Assembly: GCA_016200145.1 (NCBI GenBank)
Contig: JACQFH010000319.1
Coordinates: 1-38,553 of the forward strand
Direction: 5' to 3'
Length of the DNA stretch: 38,553 nucleotides
From: Planctomycetia bacterium
Lineage (GTDB): Bacteria; Planctomycetota; Planctomycetia; Planctomycetales; Planctomycetaceae
Shown here in pieces: positions 1 to 9,108 of the stretch (position 1 is its first letter; the number at the start of each line of letters is the position of its first letter). Position numbers and translations under genes: made by a program. The notes beneath the pieces are model-generated. The model was not told where the DNA came from. It saw only the letters and a program-made list of their open reading frames with translations, and made no database searches.

Positions 1-152
1 CGCGGCTCTGCGAATGTTGCGTGGGCGACCCTGCTTGGCCAGGTCCTGCCCGGCAGACAGAACCTACCTATGGCTTGCGGCGGGTTCTGCAGCGTGCCAG
101 ACTGGGAATGCGGCCATTCGCGCGCTCACTCTCTAATCCTCCGGCAATCACA

Positions 153-2621
153 ATGACTCTGCAGGCGGACGACCCACAGTCGGCGGGACCGGTCTCGGAA
201 CGGACCTTGCCCTGGCTGATCCTACTGTTCGTGGGGAGCGGCTGCGCGGCGCTGATCTACGAGATCATCTGGTTTCAACTGCTGACTCTGGTGATCGGCT
301 CGTCGGCCGTGTCGCTGGGCGCCTTGCTCGGAACGTTCATGGGGGGCATGTGCCTGGGGAGTCTGCTCTTGCCGCGCGTCGTGTCGGCACGCCGCAATCC
401 GCTGCGCGTCTACGCCGCGCTCGAGCTCGGCATTGGCGTCATCGGCGTCGCCGTGCTGTTCGGCATGCCGCTGGTGGGTTCGACGTATTCCCAATTGATG
501 GGGCACGGCGAGCGAGGCATCCTGCTGCGGGGGTTCGTCGCGGCGGTGTGCCTGTTGCCACCGACATTCCTGATGGGAGCCACGCTGCCGGCCATCGCCC
601 GCTCGATCGAGACGACGCGCGAAGGCGTGTCGTGGCTGGGGTTCTTCTACGGCGGGAACATTGCCGGGGCCGTGTTCGGCTGTCTCTTGGCGGGGTTTTA
701 CCTGCTGCGGGTGTATGACCTCGAAATCGCGACCTATGTCGCGGCGGCGATCAACGGCGGCGTGGCCGTCTTCGCATTCTTGCTGGCCAGGTGGGCGCCG
801 CAGCGCGGCCCTGTACCTGAGCCCGACGCCGCGACGGTTCGAACGCCGGCAACAGCCTGGACGGCGTATCTGGCGATCGGACTCTCGGGCCTGTGCGCTC
901 TGGGCGCCGAGGTCGTCTGGACGCGCCTGTTGTCGCTGCTGCTGGGAGGCACGGTCTACACATTTTCGATCATTCTGGCGGTGTTCCTCGTGGGGCTCGG
1001 GATTGGCAGCAGTCTGGGTTCGTGGTTCGGGCGAACGAGCGCGCGGCCGGCGCTGGCATTGGGCGTGTGCCAATTGCTGCTCGGCGCGGCGATTGCCTGG
1101 ACGGCGTGGCAGCTTGCCGAATCGCTGCCCTACTGGCCGATCCGGCCATCGCTTTCGACCAGCCCGTGGTACAACCTGCAGCTCGATCTCTTGCGGTGCC
1201 TGTGGGCCGTGCTGCCCGCGGCCTGCCTTTGGGGCGCGAGCTTTCCGTTGGCGCTGGCATCAGCCGCGTCGCCGGGGCAAGATCCCGGGCGCCTCGTCGG
1301 CCGGGTGTACGCCGCCAACACCGTGGGCGCGATCATCGGCGCCGTTGCCTTCAGCATCGTGCTGATTGTGAGGGTCGGCACGCAAGATTCACAGCGCTTG
1401 CTGATGGGGCTGTCGGCCCTGTCGGGGGCGGTGGTCCTGATGCCGGTCGTCTGGGTACGATCGCGCGGAACCGGGCTTAACTTCGCGCGGTGGTTCGCGC
1501 GATCTGTCGCGGGGACCGTTGCCATCGCCGCGGCTGTGGCGCTCGCCGCCTGGGGCGCACAAAAAATCCCGGAAATTCCCTGGGAGCTGATCGCCTACGG
1601 GCGCAATTTGCCCACCGAACTGGGACGCGGCATGATGGTTTACCGCGGTGAAGGCAGGAATTCGTCGGTCGCCGTATCGGTCCTCTGGGACGGCGTTCGC
1701 AATTTTCACGTCAGTGGCAAGATCGAAGCGTCGAGCGAGCCGCAGGACATGCGTCTGCAGCGGATGCTGGGGCACATTCCGGCGATCGTGCATCCTCACC
1801 CCAAAACGGTGCTGGTCGTCGGCTGCGGGGCAGGCGTGACCGCCGGGTCGTTTCTGGTACACCCCGAAGTCGAGCGGGTCGTCATCTGCGAGATCGAGCC
1901 GCTGATCCCGAAATACGTCGTGCAGTACTTCAAAGACGAGAACTACAACGTCGTTAACGACCCTCGCGTGCAGGTGGTTTACGACGACGCGCGGCATTTC
2001 ATTCTGACCACGCGCGAGAAATTCGACATCATCACGTCGGATCCGATCCATCCCTGGATGAAAGGGGCCGCGACGCTTTACACAGAAGAGTATTTCGAGC
2101 TCTGCAAGCAGCATTTGAATCCGGGGGGCATCCTCACGCAGTGGGTGCCGCTCTACGAGAGCAATCCGGACGCCGTCAAGAGCGAGCTGGCAACGCTGTT
2201 CAAGGTCTTCCCCGAGGGCACGATCTGGGGCAACGACGCGCGGGGACAGGGGTACGACGTCGTGCTCCTCGCACAGAATGAGCCGTTGCGCGTCGACGTC
2301 GACCGGCTGATCGAGCGGCTCAACCAGAACGACCACGCCCGCGTAGCGCGATCGCTGAACGACGTCGGGTTCCTCTCGGTGTTCGACCTGCTCGGCACGT
2401 ACGCCGGGGGCGCCGCCGACCTCACCCCCTGGCTGAAAGACGCACAGATCAACCACGACCGGAACCTGCGGCTGCAATACCTCGCCGGGATGGGGCTCAA
2501 TTCGATCCGGGAAGGGGCGATCTACGAAGACATGCTGAAGCACCGCACGTTCCCCGAGAGACTGTTCGTCGCCTCGGAACGCAGCCGGGCCGAGTTGAAA
2601 CGCCGCCTCGGGGCGAAGTGA
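153..2621 (+). CDS. Membrane-fused spermidine-synthase-like protein
   Basis: This 822-residue protein has two parts. Residues about 15-500 are a run of hydrophobic helices of the kind found in fused MFS/spermidine synthase proteins, with the glycine-rich segment GGNIAGAVFG. Residues about 530-800 form a Rossmann methyltransferase-like polyamine synthase domain: VLVVGCGAGVTAG near 553 is the nucleotide-binding glycine loop, and SDPIHPW near 628 carries the acidic residue expected at the aminopropyl-transfer site. The family is named for spermidine synthase, but the substrate of the membrane-fused forms is generally not known, so polyamine chemistry is an inference. A GTG at 21 is in frame upstream. 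I prefer ATG 153 because the extra 44 residues are not family-like and begin inside a repeat fragment. The stop overlaps the next gene, so the two are probably cotranslated. Family assignment is secure; function is not. Confidence 0.85.
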   Translation: MTLQADDPQSAGPVSERTLPWLILLFVGSGCAALIYEIIWFQLLTLVIGSSAVSLGALLGTFMGGMCLGSLLLPRVVSARRNPLRVYAALELGIGVIGVAVLFGMPLVGSTYSQLMGHGERGILLRGFVAAVCLLPPTFLMGATLPAIARSIETTREGVSWLGFFYGGNIAGAVFGCLLAGFYLLRVYDLEIATYVAAAINGGVAVFAFLLARWAPQRGPVPEPDAATVRTPATAWTAYLAIGLSGLCALGAEVVWTRLLSLLLGGTVYTFSIILAVFLVGLGIGSSLGSWFGRTSARPALALGVCQLLLGAAIAWTAWQLAESLPYWPIRPSLSTSPWYNLQLDLLRCLWAVLPAACLWGASFPLALASAASPGQDPGRLVGRVYAANTVGAIIGAVAFSIVLIVRVGTQDSQRLLMGLSALSGAVVLMPVVWVRSRGTGLNFARWFARSVAGTVAIAAAVALAAWGAQKIPEIPWELIAYGRNLPTELGRGMMVYRGEGRNSSVAVSVLWDGVRNFHVSGKIEASSEPQDMRLQRMLGHIPAIVHPHPKTVLVVGCGAGVTAGSFLVHPEVERVVICEIEPLIPKYVVQYFKDENYNVVNDPRVQVVYDDARHFILTTREKFDIITSDPIHPWMKGAATLYTEEYFELCKQHLNPGGILTQWVPLYESNPDAVKSELATLFKVFPEGTIWGNDARGQGYDVVLLAQNEPLRVDVDRLIERLNQNDHARVARSLNDVGFLSVFDLLGTYAGGAADLTPWLKDAQINHDRNLRLQYLAGMGLNSIREGAIYEDMLKHRTFPERLFVASERSRAELKRRLGAK

Positions 2622-3382
2622 TGCGCGCGCTCATGCGACTGCCCTCCCCGCGGATGGGCGATTGCCAATTGACGTTCGTGTCGCGCTCGGCCATCGACGG
2701 GGCCCGCGCCCTGGCGCAGCACGCCGCCTACCGGCAAGTGCTCGAAGAGTGCGGCGCCCGGGTCGAGACGCTGGAGGCCGACCCCGACCTGCCCGACTGC
2801 GTCTTCATTGAAGACACCGTCGTTGTCCTCGACGAAGTGGCGATCGTCTGCCAGCCCGGAGCAGAATCGCGACGCGCGGAAACGACCGCCGTCGAATCCG
2901 CACTGCGAAACGATCGCCCGATCGAACGCATCGAAGCGCCGGCGACGCTCGAAGGAGGTGACGTCCTGCGCGTGGGGCGCACGCTGCTCGTGGGCCTCTC
3001 GTCGCGCACAAACGCCGCGGGTGTCGAACGGCTGGCCGAGATCGCCGGGCGACGCGGCTACACAGTGCGAGGAGTCCCGGTCACAGGCTGCCTGCACTTC
3101 AAGACCGCCTGCACCGCGCTCCCCGACGGCCGGCTGCTGATGAACCCGGCATGGATCGACGTCGCCGCCGTTCGCGAGTTTCACCGCGTTGCTGTTCCGT
3201 ATGCCGAACCGTGGGGCGCCAACATCGCATGCCTCGAAGACCAGGTGCTCGCCGCCGCGGCTCACGTCGAAACCGCCGACCTCATTCGCCGCCTGGGCTT
3301 CCCACTCCGCACCGTCGACCTCGACGAATTCGCCAAAGCCGAAGGCGGGGTCACGTGCCTGAGTATTCTACTGCGCCCGTAG
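2621..3382 (+). CDS. DDAH-type amidinohydrolase (dimethylargininase family)
   Basis: The 253-residue protein matches the dimethylarginine dimethylaminohydrolase branch of the guanidino-group-modifying superfamily, which hydrolyses methylated arginines (or related guanidines) to citrulline plus an amine. Visible active-site elements, in order, are the acidic pair in FIEDTVVV (E64, D65), the EGGD motif (111-114), the general-base histidine in GCLHFKTAC (H159) and the nucleophile in EGGVTCLS (C246). Length is close to the usual 250-285. The ATG shares bases with the previous TGA, which suggests translational coupling to the spermidine-synthase-like gene; a GTG at 2618 is an alternative start. 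The pairing hints at arginine/polyamine nitrogen metabolism, but this is inferred from position only. The TAG stop runs directly into a palindrome. Arginine deiminase is less likely given the short length. Confidence 0.87.
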   Translation: MRALMRLPSPRMGDCQLTFVSRSAIDGARALAQHAAYRQVLEECGARVETLEADPDLPDCVFIEDTVVVLDEVAIVCQPGAESRRAETTAVESALRNDRPIERIEAPATLEGGDVLRVGRTLLVGLSSRTNAAGVERLAEIAGRRGYTVRGVPVTGCLHFKTACTALPDGRLLMNPAWIDVAAVREFHRVAVPYAEPWGANIACLEDQVLAAAAHVETADLIRRLGFPLRTVDLDEFAKAEGGVTCLSILLRP

Positions 3383-3408
3383 GGCAGGTTTTCCAACCTG
3401 CCGGTCGC

Positions 3409-3542
3409 TGGAGTTCAGGCTTCAGCCTGCGCTCTTGCCGGGTCGATTGCAGCATTTCAACCTTGGCAGGCTGGGGGAGCGCTCAACGGTTGCAATCGTA
3501 CGATCCACCTCCAGTTGCGCAGGCTGAAGCCTGAACTCCAAC
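3409..3542. repeat. Repeat A, copy 1: inverted-repeat element with 24-bp arms
   Basis: The arms at 3409-3432 and 3517-3540 are perfect reverse complements over 24 bp, beginning TGGAGTTCAGGCTTCAGCCT. The left arm is followed by CTCTTGCCGGGTCGA, which also follows the left arm of the second copy at 9810-9943. The unit carries no coding capacity. It looks like a small non-autonomous or REP-like element. Confidence 0.85.
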
Positions 3543-3561
3543 ATGCATCAGAGACGTTCGA

Positions 3562-3595
3562 TACGCGCTCCCCTATCGGGTCGCGGTTAAACAAT
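3562..3595 (+). repeat. Repeat B, copy 1
   Basis: The sequence ACGCGCTCCCCT followed by TCGGGTCGCGGTTAAACAA recurs at 8991-9073 in the same orientation, where it is split by an insert, and at 8888-8922 in inverted orientation. Confidence 0.75.
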
Positions 3596-3640
3596 GTAAG
3601 TTGCACTGTCATTCTGGACGATCATTCTCTGGACCCTCCG

Positions 3641-4504
3641 ATGCCTCCCGCCCCCGCAGCCAAACCCGATCTCAGCCGCGCGGCCATCTTGCAGCGCCTG
3701 CGGGCCAAGGTCGCGCAGGGGCTGCCGATCGTGGGCGGGGGCGCGGGGACCGGTATCTCGGCGAAATGCGAGGAAGCCGGCGGCATCGACCTGATCGTGA
3801 TCTATAACTCCGGCCGCTTCCGCATGGCGGGGCGCGGGTCGCTGGCCGGCATGCTCCCCTACGGCAACGCCAACGAGATCGTCCGCGAGATGGCGCATGA
3901 AGTGCTCACCGCGGTAAGGCACACGCCCGTGCTGGCGGGGGTGTGCGGCACCGATCCGTTCCTGCTGCGGGAACCGTTTCTGCGCGAGATCAAGCAGATG
4001 GGTTTTTCCGGCATCCAGAATTTCCCCACCGTGGGTCTCTTCGAAGGGGCGTTTCGCGCCAACCTCGAAGAAACCGGCATGGGCTACGAAATGGAAGTCG
4101 AATGTGTCGCGCTGGCCCGCGAGCTCGATCTGCTCACGTCCCCTTACGCCTTCACCGTCGACGAGGCGCAGCGCATGACCCGCGCGGGGGCCGACATCGT
4201 CGTGGCCCACATGGGGCTCACCACGAGCGGCACGATTGGCGCGCGAACGGCCAAGACGCTCGATCAATCAGTCGGCGAAGTGCAGGCCATTACCGACGCC
4301 TGCAAGGCGGAACGGGCCGACTGCCTCGTTTTGTGCCACGGCGGCCCGATCGCCAACCCCGACGATGCCCAGTACATCCTCGACCGCTGCCGCGGCGTCG
4401 ATGGCTTCTACGGCGCCAGCTCCATGGAACGCCTCCCCACCGAAATCGCCATCACCGAACAGGTGAAAAAGTTCGAGCGTTTGCGGCTGAAGAACCCGGG
4501 TTAA
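3641..4504 (+). CDS. TIM-barrel PEP-hydrolase-like protein
   Basis: This 287-residue protein is recognisable as the TIM-barrel family annotated as phosphoenolpyruvate hydrolase-like or TIM-barrel signal transduction protein. Conserved segments are [20 protein letters not shown] near the N terminus, [54 protein letters not shown] and the C-terminal CHGGPI and [12 protein letters not shown], where phosphate-binding loops are expected in this fold. I chose ATG 3641, which gives [12 protein letters not shown], because the longer frame from 3515 reads through repeats A and B. In other genomes the family often accompanies UPF0261 (Tm-1-like) proteins; none is present here. The physiological reaction is not firmly known to me. 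It is followed by a convergent intergenic region rich in stem-loops. Confidence 0.85.
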   Translation: MPPAPAAKPDLSRAAILQRLRAKVAQGLPIVGGGAGTGISAKCEEAGGIDLIVIYNSGRFRMAGRGSLAGMLPYGNANEIVREMAHEVLTAVRHTPVLAGVCGTDPFLLREPFLREIKQMGFSGIQNFPTVGLFEGAFRANLEETGMGYEMEVECVALARELDLLTSPYAFTVDEAQRMTRAGADIVVAHMGLTTSGTIGARTAKTLDQSVGEVQAITDACKAERADCLVLCHGGPIANPDDAQYILDRCRGVDGFYGASSMERLPTEIAITEQVKKFERLRLKNPG

Positions 4505-4661
4505 TTGGACAGCACCCCGAATGGGGTGCCAGATATTCGCCGGTGTTTGTCGCGCAGCGACCGCTCACGTGGCATAGGCTACCAGCCTGTGAATCCTTGC
4601 GAAATTATGACAGGCTGGAAGCCTATCCCACAGATCTCAAACTGCCGTCAGACCCGTGGCG
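4505..4661. repeat. Convergent intergenic region with two palindromes
   Basis: The 157-bp gap between two converging genes holds a perfect hairpin GCACCCCGAATGGGGTGC at 4512-4529. It also holds a larger inverted repeat with 17-bp arms at 4574-4590 (ATAGGCTACCAGCCTGT) and 4610-4626, matching at 16 of 17 positions. Either could act as a bidirectional terminator, but no T-tract follows. The first hairpin recurs as its exact reverse complement at 21343-21360. Confidence 0.7.
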
Positions 4662-7600
4662 TCACTTTCCCTTGCGAGCCGTTCGCACGACGCGGAAGCC
4701 GCTTTCGGGGTAGCCGAGTCCTTCGGGCCATCTTCGGCGGACCGACGAACGGTAATCGCCGTTGGGAACGCTCCAGAAGCAGCCGCCGCGCAGCGGACGA
4801 AATGTGACGTTGCCTTCGCTCTGCGGATCGACGACGGCCGTTGCTGAATAGGGCACGAACCGCGCGTCGCACCATTCCCAGGCGTTGCCGTGCATGTCAT
4901 AGAGGCCCCACGGGTTCGGTTTTTTCGTGGCCACCGGGTGGGGCAGGTCCTGGCTGTTGCCCCGGATCCAGGCGTAGTCCGACAGGTAACTCACGTTGTC
5001 GCCGAAACTGAAGGCCGTGTTTGTCCCGCCGCGGCAGGCGAATTCCCACTCGGCTTCGGTCGGCAGGCGATACGTCTCCCCTTCACGTTCCGCCAGCTTC
5101 CGGCAGAATCTCTCGGCGTCGAACCAGCTCACGTAGGTGGCAGGCCAGGTCTCATCATCGACCGCCATTTTCTTGCCCCGCCAGGGGGTCGTGCCCATCA
5201 CTTCTTTCCACTGCTTCTGCGTCACCTCGGTCATGCCGATCGCGAAAGGCTTCGTCAGCGTTACGTCGTGCCGGGGCAGGTCGTCTTGAGCCAGGTTTTC
5301 GAGGCGGACCACTTCGTCGTCGCGCGGCGATCGCCCCATGACGAATTCACCCGGCGGGATGAGCCGGAATTTCATCCCAATCGAATTCTCGGATTCGACC
5401 GGCGCCTCGAGGTGCGCGCTCCACGCTTCCTGATGCTGGCGGGCCCGCGCAGCATCGAACGGGACGATCGCCGGCTGCGGCGCATGGGAAGGCCAGCCAT
5501 GCCAGCCGGCTGCGGTTGCGGCGGGCACGACGAGCTCGACCTTGTGAAAGATCACCGGGTCGTACGTCGACCCCAGCCCGATCGTTCCCTCGCCGATCAA
5601 CCACGGGCGCGGAATGCCCAGGTCCGTCCCGTTTGTCGCATGCCGGACCACCAGCTTGCCGTCGATCGTGGCGGCGATGAAGTCGCGGCGGACCTGAACG
5701 ACCGACGTGTGGCGCTGTCCGCGGCGGACGGACGTCGGGCCGCCAATGATGTTTTTCCCATCGCTGTTCAGCGGATGATCTGCGACTGTGTCAAATCCGT
5801 CGAATTTGCCCCCCCAGGCCCCCATCAGGAACGTGCAGCTTCGGCCGCCTGCCGTGAACAATTGCAGGATGTCGTTCCCGCCCTGCGCGGTGAACTCGAT
5901 GCGGAAGTCGTACTCGGCCGGCGGAGTGTAGGGCAGCTTGACGCGGGCATACGACGCCTTCCCGTCCACGGCCAGGCCGCTGGCAGACTTCGTCCAGATT
6001 CCATGCACTGCGTCGCGCTCGACCTCCACCAGCTTCAGCAGATCGACGACCTGGTCGGGCTCATTTGGCGCTGACGGCTCAGCGATGTTTTTGGCCGTCT
6101 GCCGCACGGCCTCGACCGACAGCGCGATGCGGAATCCCCAGCCGTCAGTTTTCGTGCGCGGTGCAAAGCCGGCTTTGTTTGCTGAGCCCGCCGACGAATC
6201 GAACCATCCGGAGCCGCGAGCCACGCGAAGCTGGCTTCCTGCCTGCGCACCGTGCGGATCAATCGCCGGCGTATTTGCGAATTGTTCGTAATACGTCTGT
6301 TCCCAGCGGTCGTGGACCCATTCCCAGACGTTGCCGTACAGGTCATAGAGGCCGAACGGGTTCGCGGGGAGTTCTCCTACCGCATGCGTTCGGTCGCCGG
6401 AGTTCCATTTCATCCACGCCACGGCGGTCAACCCGCCGATGTTTTCTCCGGTCCACCACTCGGTGGTCGTTCCCGCGCGGCAGGCGAATTCCCATTCGGC
6501 TTCGGACGGCAGCCGGTAGCTATTCCCCTTTAACTCGCTCACCGTTTCTGCGTCGCGCGCGTATGACGGCTTTAGATTCTCAATCTCGCAGAGTTTTACG
6601 CAGAATTCCGCCGCGTCATTCCAGCTCACGTTCTCCACCGGAAGGGAGCGCGTGTCGAGCCCGGCCACTTTTTCGGCCCGATCTTTCACGGATCCCGTGG
6701 CGGCAAAAGCTGACGGGTTCCGGCCAAGGACCGTCTCGTAATCATGCTGCGTCACTTCGTGCATGCCGATGTAAACCGGCTGCGTCAGAATCACCTGATG
6801 CCGGGGTCCTTCACTTTTGGAATTGGGTTGCCAACTTTCCCATTTCGGACCCAGCTTTTCCAAAATCGCCTGCACTTCTTCAGGGCTTCTTCCCATTAAA
6901 AACTCGCCCGGCGGGATCAGGCGGAACTTCATCCCGATGGAATTCTTGTACTCGACGGGTACGCCGAGATGCTCGGCCCAGGCCTTCTGATGCTGCTGCG
7001 CCTGCTCGGCGGTGAAGGGAGCGATTGCAGGAGGAGGCGCGTCGGCAGGCCAACCGTGCCACACAGCCGATTCAGGCGGTTCCTTCGTCTCCACTTGCGC
7101 CACGTCTGCGCGAGGCACCAGCTTCACTTCGATCGGCGGGTTATTTCCCTTCCGCAATGTAAATTTCTGCGTGAACGTCTCGAACCCGCCTTTGGTAACT
7201 TTGAGCAGGTGCTCTTTCTCATCAGCCGAGACTTTGATCGGTTCGTCGCCGACGCCCGTGCGGATCGTGATCTTCTTCTGGCCGTCGACCGTCACTTCCG
7301 CGCCGGCGATTTCCGGCTGATCCATCGTCAGCACGATCGTCCCCGCCGGCGTCTTGATCAGCAGCACGATCCCGTAGACGAGCAAGAGCGCCGCCAGGCC
7401 GCCCGCGGCGATCTTCACGCGCCGGTCGCGCCACCAATTCCCTCGCGCCGCCAGCGGTCTCCCATGCCTGGCCGTATCCGTCTCGACGAGCGCCGACGAT
7501 AGATTCACCCGGGTCGTTGCATCGGGAGGCAGCGGCGCATCGCGCCGGTGTGGAACCGCGGGCGGATGAGAAACCGCCCGGGCGCTCAGGCGCGCCAGAT

Positions 7601-8732
7601 CGCAGCCGGAAGCGAACGGCGCCAGCGCCGCGGCGACTTCCGCTGGCGTCGCATACCGGTTCGCCGGCGCCTTCGCCAGCAGCCTGTCGACAACGGCCGC
7701 AAGGCCGGCCGGAAGGTCGGCCCGTCGGCCGGCGATCGCCGGCGGCGTCCGCTGCACGTGGGCCATGATCTTCTTGAGTGGAGTATCGAACTCTTTGCCG
7801 CTGAAGGGCGCAGTTCCCGTCAGCAGCTTGTAGAGCGTGCAGCCCAGCGAATACAGGTCGGCCCGGATATCCACGCCGTGCGTATTTTCCGCCTGCTCGG
7901 GGGAGACATAATCCGCCGTCCCCATGAGCTGGCTGGTGGCCGTCAACTCGGCCCCGGCGGGTTGTTGTGGATCGTGCAGCAGGGCCAGACCCAGATCGAG
8001 GATCTTCACCTGGCCGCCCGTCGTCAACATCAGGTTCGACGGCTTGATGTCCCGGTGCACAAGCCCGTGTTCATGCACGTGCTCGAGGCCCAGGGCCGCC
8101 TGACGGATCAGCTCGCAGGCATCGGGGACGGGGAGCGGCCCGAGACGCGAGACGAGCGCGCCCAGGTCCAAGCCTTCAACGTATTCCATGACGAGAAAAT
8201 GCGTCCCGTCCGCTTCTCCGGCATCATGGGCGCTGACGATGTTCGGGTGTTGCAGCTTGCCGACCGCTTTCATCTCGCGCTGAAATCGCGACACTCCCTG
8301 CGAATCGCGAAGCCGGTCGGGCGTCAGCACCTTGATCGCCACGGTCCGCTCCAGCCGCTCGTGAATCGCCTTGTAGACCGCTCCCATGCCTCCTTCGCCC
8401 CGCTTTTCGAGAATCCGGTAGTCCCGGATGCGGACGATGGCCGGGAGATTCAGGTTCGTCTCGGCGACCGCCGAAGAGGAATCATCGAGCAGCTTTTCTG
8501 CCGCCGCCATGGCGCGTTCGCAGGCGGCCGGGATGGCCAGCGGCTGGCCCGCGGCCGGAATTCGCAACTGTGAGGCGAGCGTGTCCCCCTTCACGTCCAG
8601 CGTTTCGACAACTTCCCGGCACGGCGCGCAGTGTTCCAGATGATCGGCGACACGTTCGATCGCCGGTTCATTGAGTCGCCCGGCCAGAAACGCCGACAAC
8701 TCATCGCGGGATGGACATTTCGCTCCTGGCAT
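4662..8732 (-). CDS. Zinc-finger Ser/Thr kinase with two FGE-sulfatase domains
   Basis: This is a 1,356-residue multidomain membrane kinase. Order: an anti-sigma-type zinc finger (C6, then H31-x3-C35-x2-C38); a Hanks-type kinase about 103-375 with K134, HRDIKPSN (HRD 226-228), DLG in place of DFG (246-248) and SPE; a transmembrane helix about 440-460; a PEGA-like beta domain about 462-540; FGE-sulfatase domain 1 about 596-875; a LamG/DUF1080-like beta-sandwich about 895-1070; and FGE-sulfatase domain 2 about 1115-1350. Each FGE domain is preceded by a similar WHGWP leader (W558 and W1077), pointing to internal duplication. Both lack the active-site cysteine pair of true formylglycine-generating enzymes, so they probably act as extracytoplasmic binding domains. 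ATG 8732 has GGGAG seven bases upstream; an upstream extension to 8858 reads non-family sequence. The ECF sigma gene upstream is the obvious partner. Confidence 0.92.
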   Translation of the reverse strand: MPGAKCPSRDELSAFLAGRLNEPAIERVADHLEHCAPCREVVETLDVKGDTLASQLRIPAAGQPLAIPAACERAMAAAEKLLDDSSSAVAETNLNLPAIVRIRDYRILEKRGEGGMGAVYKAIHERLERTVAIKVLTPDRLRDSQGVSRFQREMKAVGKLQHPNIVSAHDAGEADGTHFLVMEYVEGLDLGALVSRLGPLPVPDACELIRQAALGLEHVHEHGLVHRDIKPSNLMLTTGGQVKILDLGLALLHDPQQPAGAELTATSQLMGTADYVSPEQAENTHGVDIRADLYSLGCTLYKLLTGTAPFSGKEFDTPLKKIMAHVQRTPPAIAGRRADLPAGLAAVVDRLLAKAPANRYATPAEVAAALAPFASGCDLARLSARAVSHPPAVPHRRDAPLPPDATTRVNLSSALVETDTARHGRPLAARGNWWRDRRVKIAAGGLAALLLVYGIVLLIKTPAGTIVLTMDQPEIAGAEVTVDGQKKITIRTGVGDEPIKVSADEKEHLLKVTKGGFETFTQKFTLRKGNNPPIEVKLVPRADVAQVETKEPPESAVWHGWPADAPPPAIAPFTAEQAQQHQKAWAEHLGVPVEYKNSIGMKFRLIPPGEFLMGRSPEEVQAILEKLGPKWESWQPNSKSEGPRHQVILTQPVYIGMHEVTQHDYETVLGRNPSAFAATGSVKDRAEKVAGLDTRSLPVENVSWNDAAEFCVKLCEIENLKPSYARDAETVSELKGNSYRLPSEAEWEFACRAGTTTEWWTGENIGGLTAVAWMKWNSGDRTHAVGELPANPFGLYDLYGNVWEWVHDRWEQTYYEQFANTPAIDPHGAQAGSQLRVARGSGWFDSSAGSANKAGFAPRTKTDGWGFRIALSVEAVRQTAKNIAEPSAPNEPDQVVDLLKLVEVERDAVHGIWTKSASGLAVDGKASYARVKLPYTPPAEYDFRIEFTAQGGNDILQLFTAGGRSCTFLMGAWGGKFDGFDTVADHPLNSDGKNIIGGPTSVRRGQRHTSVVQVRRDFIAATIDGKLVVRHATNGTDLGIPRPWLIGEGTIGLGSTYDPVIFHKVELVVPAATAAGWHGWPSHAPQPAIVPFDAARARQHQEAWSAHLEAPVESENSIGMKFRLIPPGEFVMGRSPRDDEVVRLENLAQDDLPRHDVTLTKPFAIGMTEVTQKQWKEVMGTTPWRGKKMAVDDETWPATYVSWFDAERFCRKLAEREGETYRLPTEAEWEFACRGGTNTAFSFGDNVSYLSDYAWIRGNSQDLPHPVATKKPNPWGLYDMHGNAWEWCDARFVPYSATAVVDPQSEGNVTFRPLRGGCFWSVPNGDYRSSVRRRWPEGLGYPESGFRVVRTARKGK

Positions 8733-9108
8733 ACGACCGCTCCCAAAGGTTCGCCGGGTAAGACGATGGCGGCGAACCTGTATGATCCCTGAACGCGAAC
8801 GTGTGACAGGTAATTTCGTGTGCGAGGAACTTCTACAGGTACACGTGTTCAGAAACACATCGCTTAACTGCGTCCGGAGTGGGCAAATCGTTTAACCGCG
8901 CCGCGAAGGGAAGCGCGTATCGCAGACTGAAGTCGCATGCTTGGGTTTGCGCCCCGCAGGACAATTCGCGTCAGTTTTCACGGCCGATTGACACGCGCTC
9001 CCCTCCGAACATTCCTGGCAAAGCCGGCCTCCGCCGGCTTTCAGGATTGTCCTTCGGGTCGCGGTTAAACAACCCGAATGTGATCCAGTTGACAAATCAT
9101 AATTGTGG
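8733..9108. other. Intergenic spacer between kinase and sigma factor, with inverted repeat B
   Basis: The 376 bp hold no convincing gene. An inverted copy of repeat B lies at 8888-8922 and a forward copy at 8991-9073. Together they form an inverted-repeat frame of about 185 bp around unannotated sequence. The leader of the kinase mRNA must cross this if the sigma factor and kinase are cotranscribed. Confidence 0.65.
8888..9073. repeat. Repeat B, inverted pair with a nested palindrome
   Basis: The left copy (8888-8922) reads GTTTAACCGCG then AAGGGAAGCGCGTA, close to the reverse complement of the 3562-3595 copy. The right copy starts ACGCGCTCCCCT near 8992 and resumes TCGGGTCGCGGTTAAACAA at 9055-9073. 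Between those halves about 50 extra bases contain the palindrome AAGCCGGC-CTCC-GCCGGCTT. This looks like one short repeat inserted into another. Confidence 0.7.

Larger units (their letters stand above)
3383..3640. other. Intergenic region packed with three palindromic repeats
   Basis: No gene is supported here. From left to right it holds a GGCAGG/CCTGCC stem touching the TAG stop of the DDAH gene (3383-3402), the 134-bp inverted-repeat element A (3409-3542) and element B (about 3562-3595). An in-frame extension of the next gene back to 3515 would translate the right arm of element A, so it is not used. Confidence 0.75.

Noticed and set aside
3515-3640. N-terminal extension of the PEP-hydrolase-like protein
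   Set aside because: The extra 42 residues translate repeats A and B. The ATG at 3641 gives a normal family length.
4505-4807. 100-codon plus-strand frame after the PEP-hydrolase-like gene
   Set aside because: It reads repeat hairpins and then the antisense of the kinase C terminus.
4890-6074. 394-codon open frame on the plus strand
   Set aside because: It lies wholly antisense to the FGE and LamG domains of the kinase at 4662-8732 and shows only GC-bias composition.
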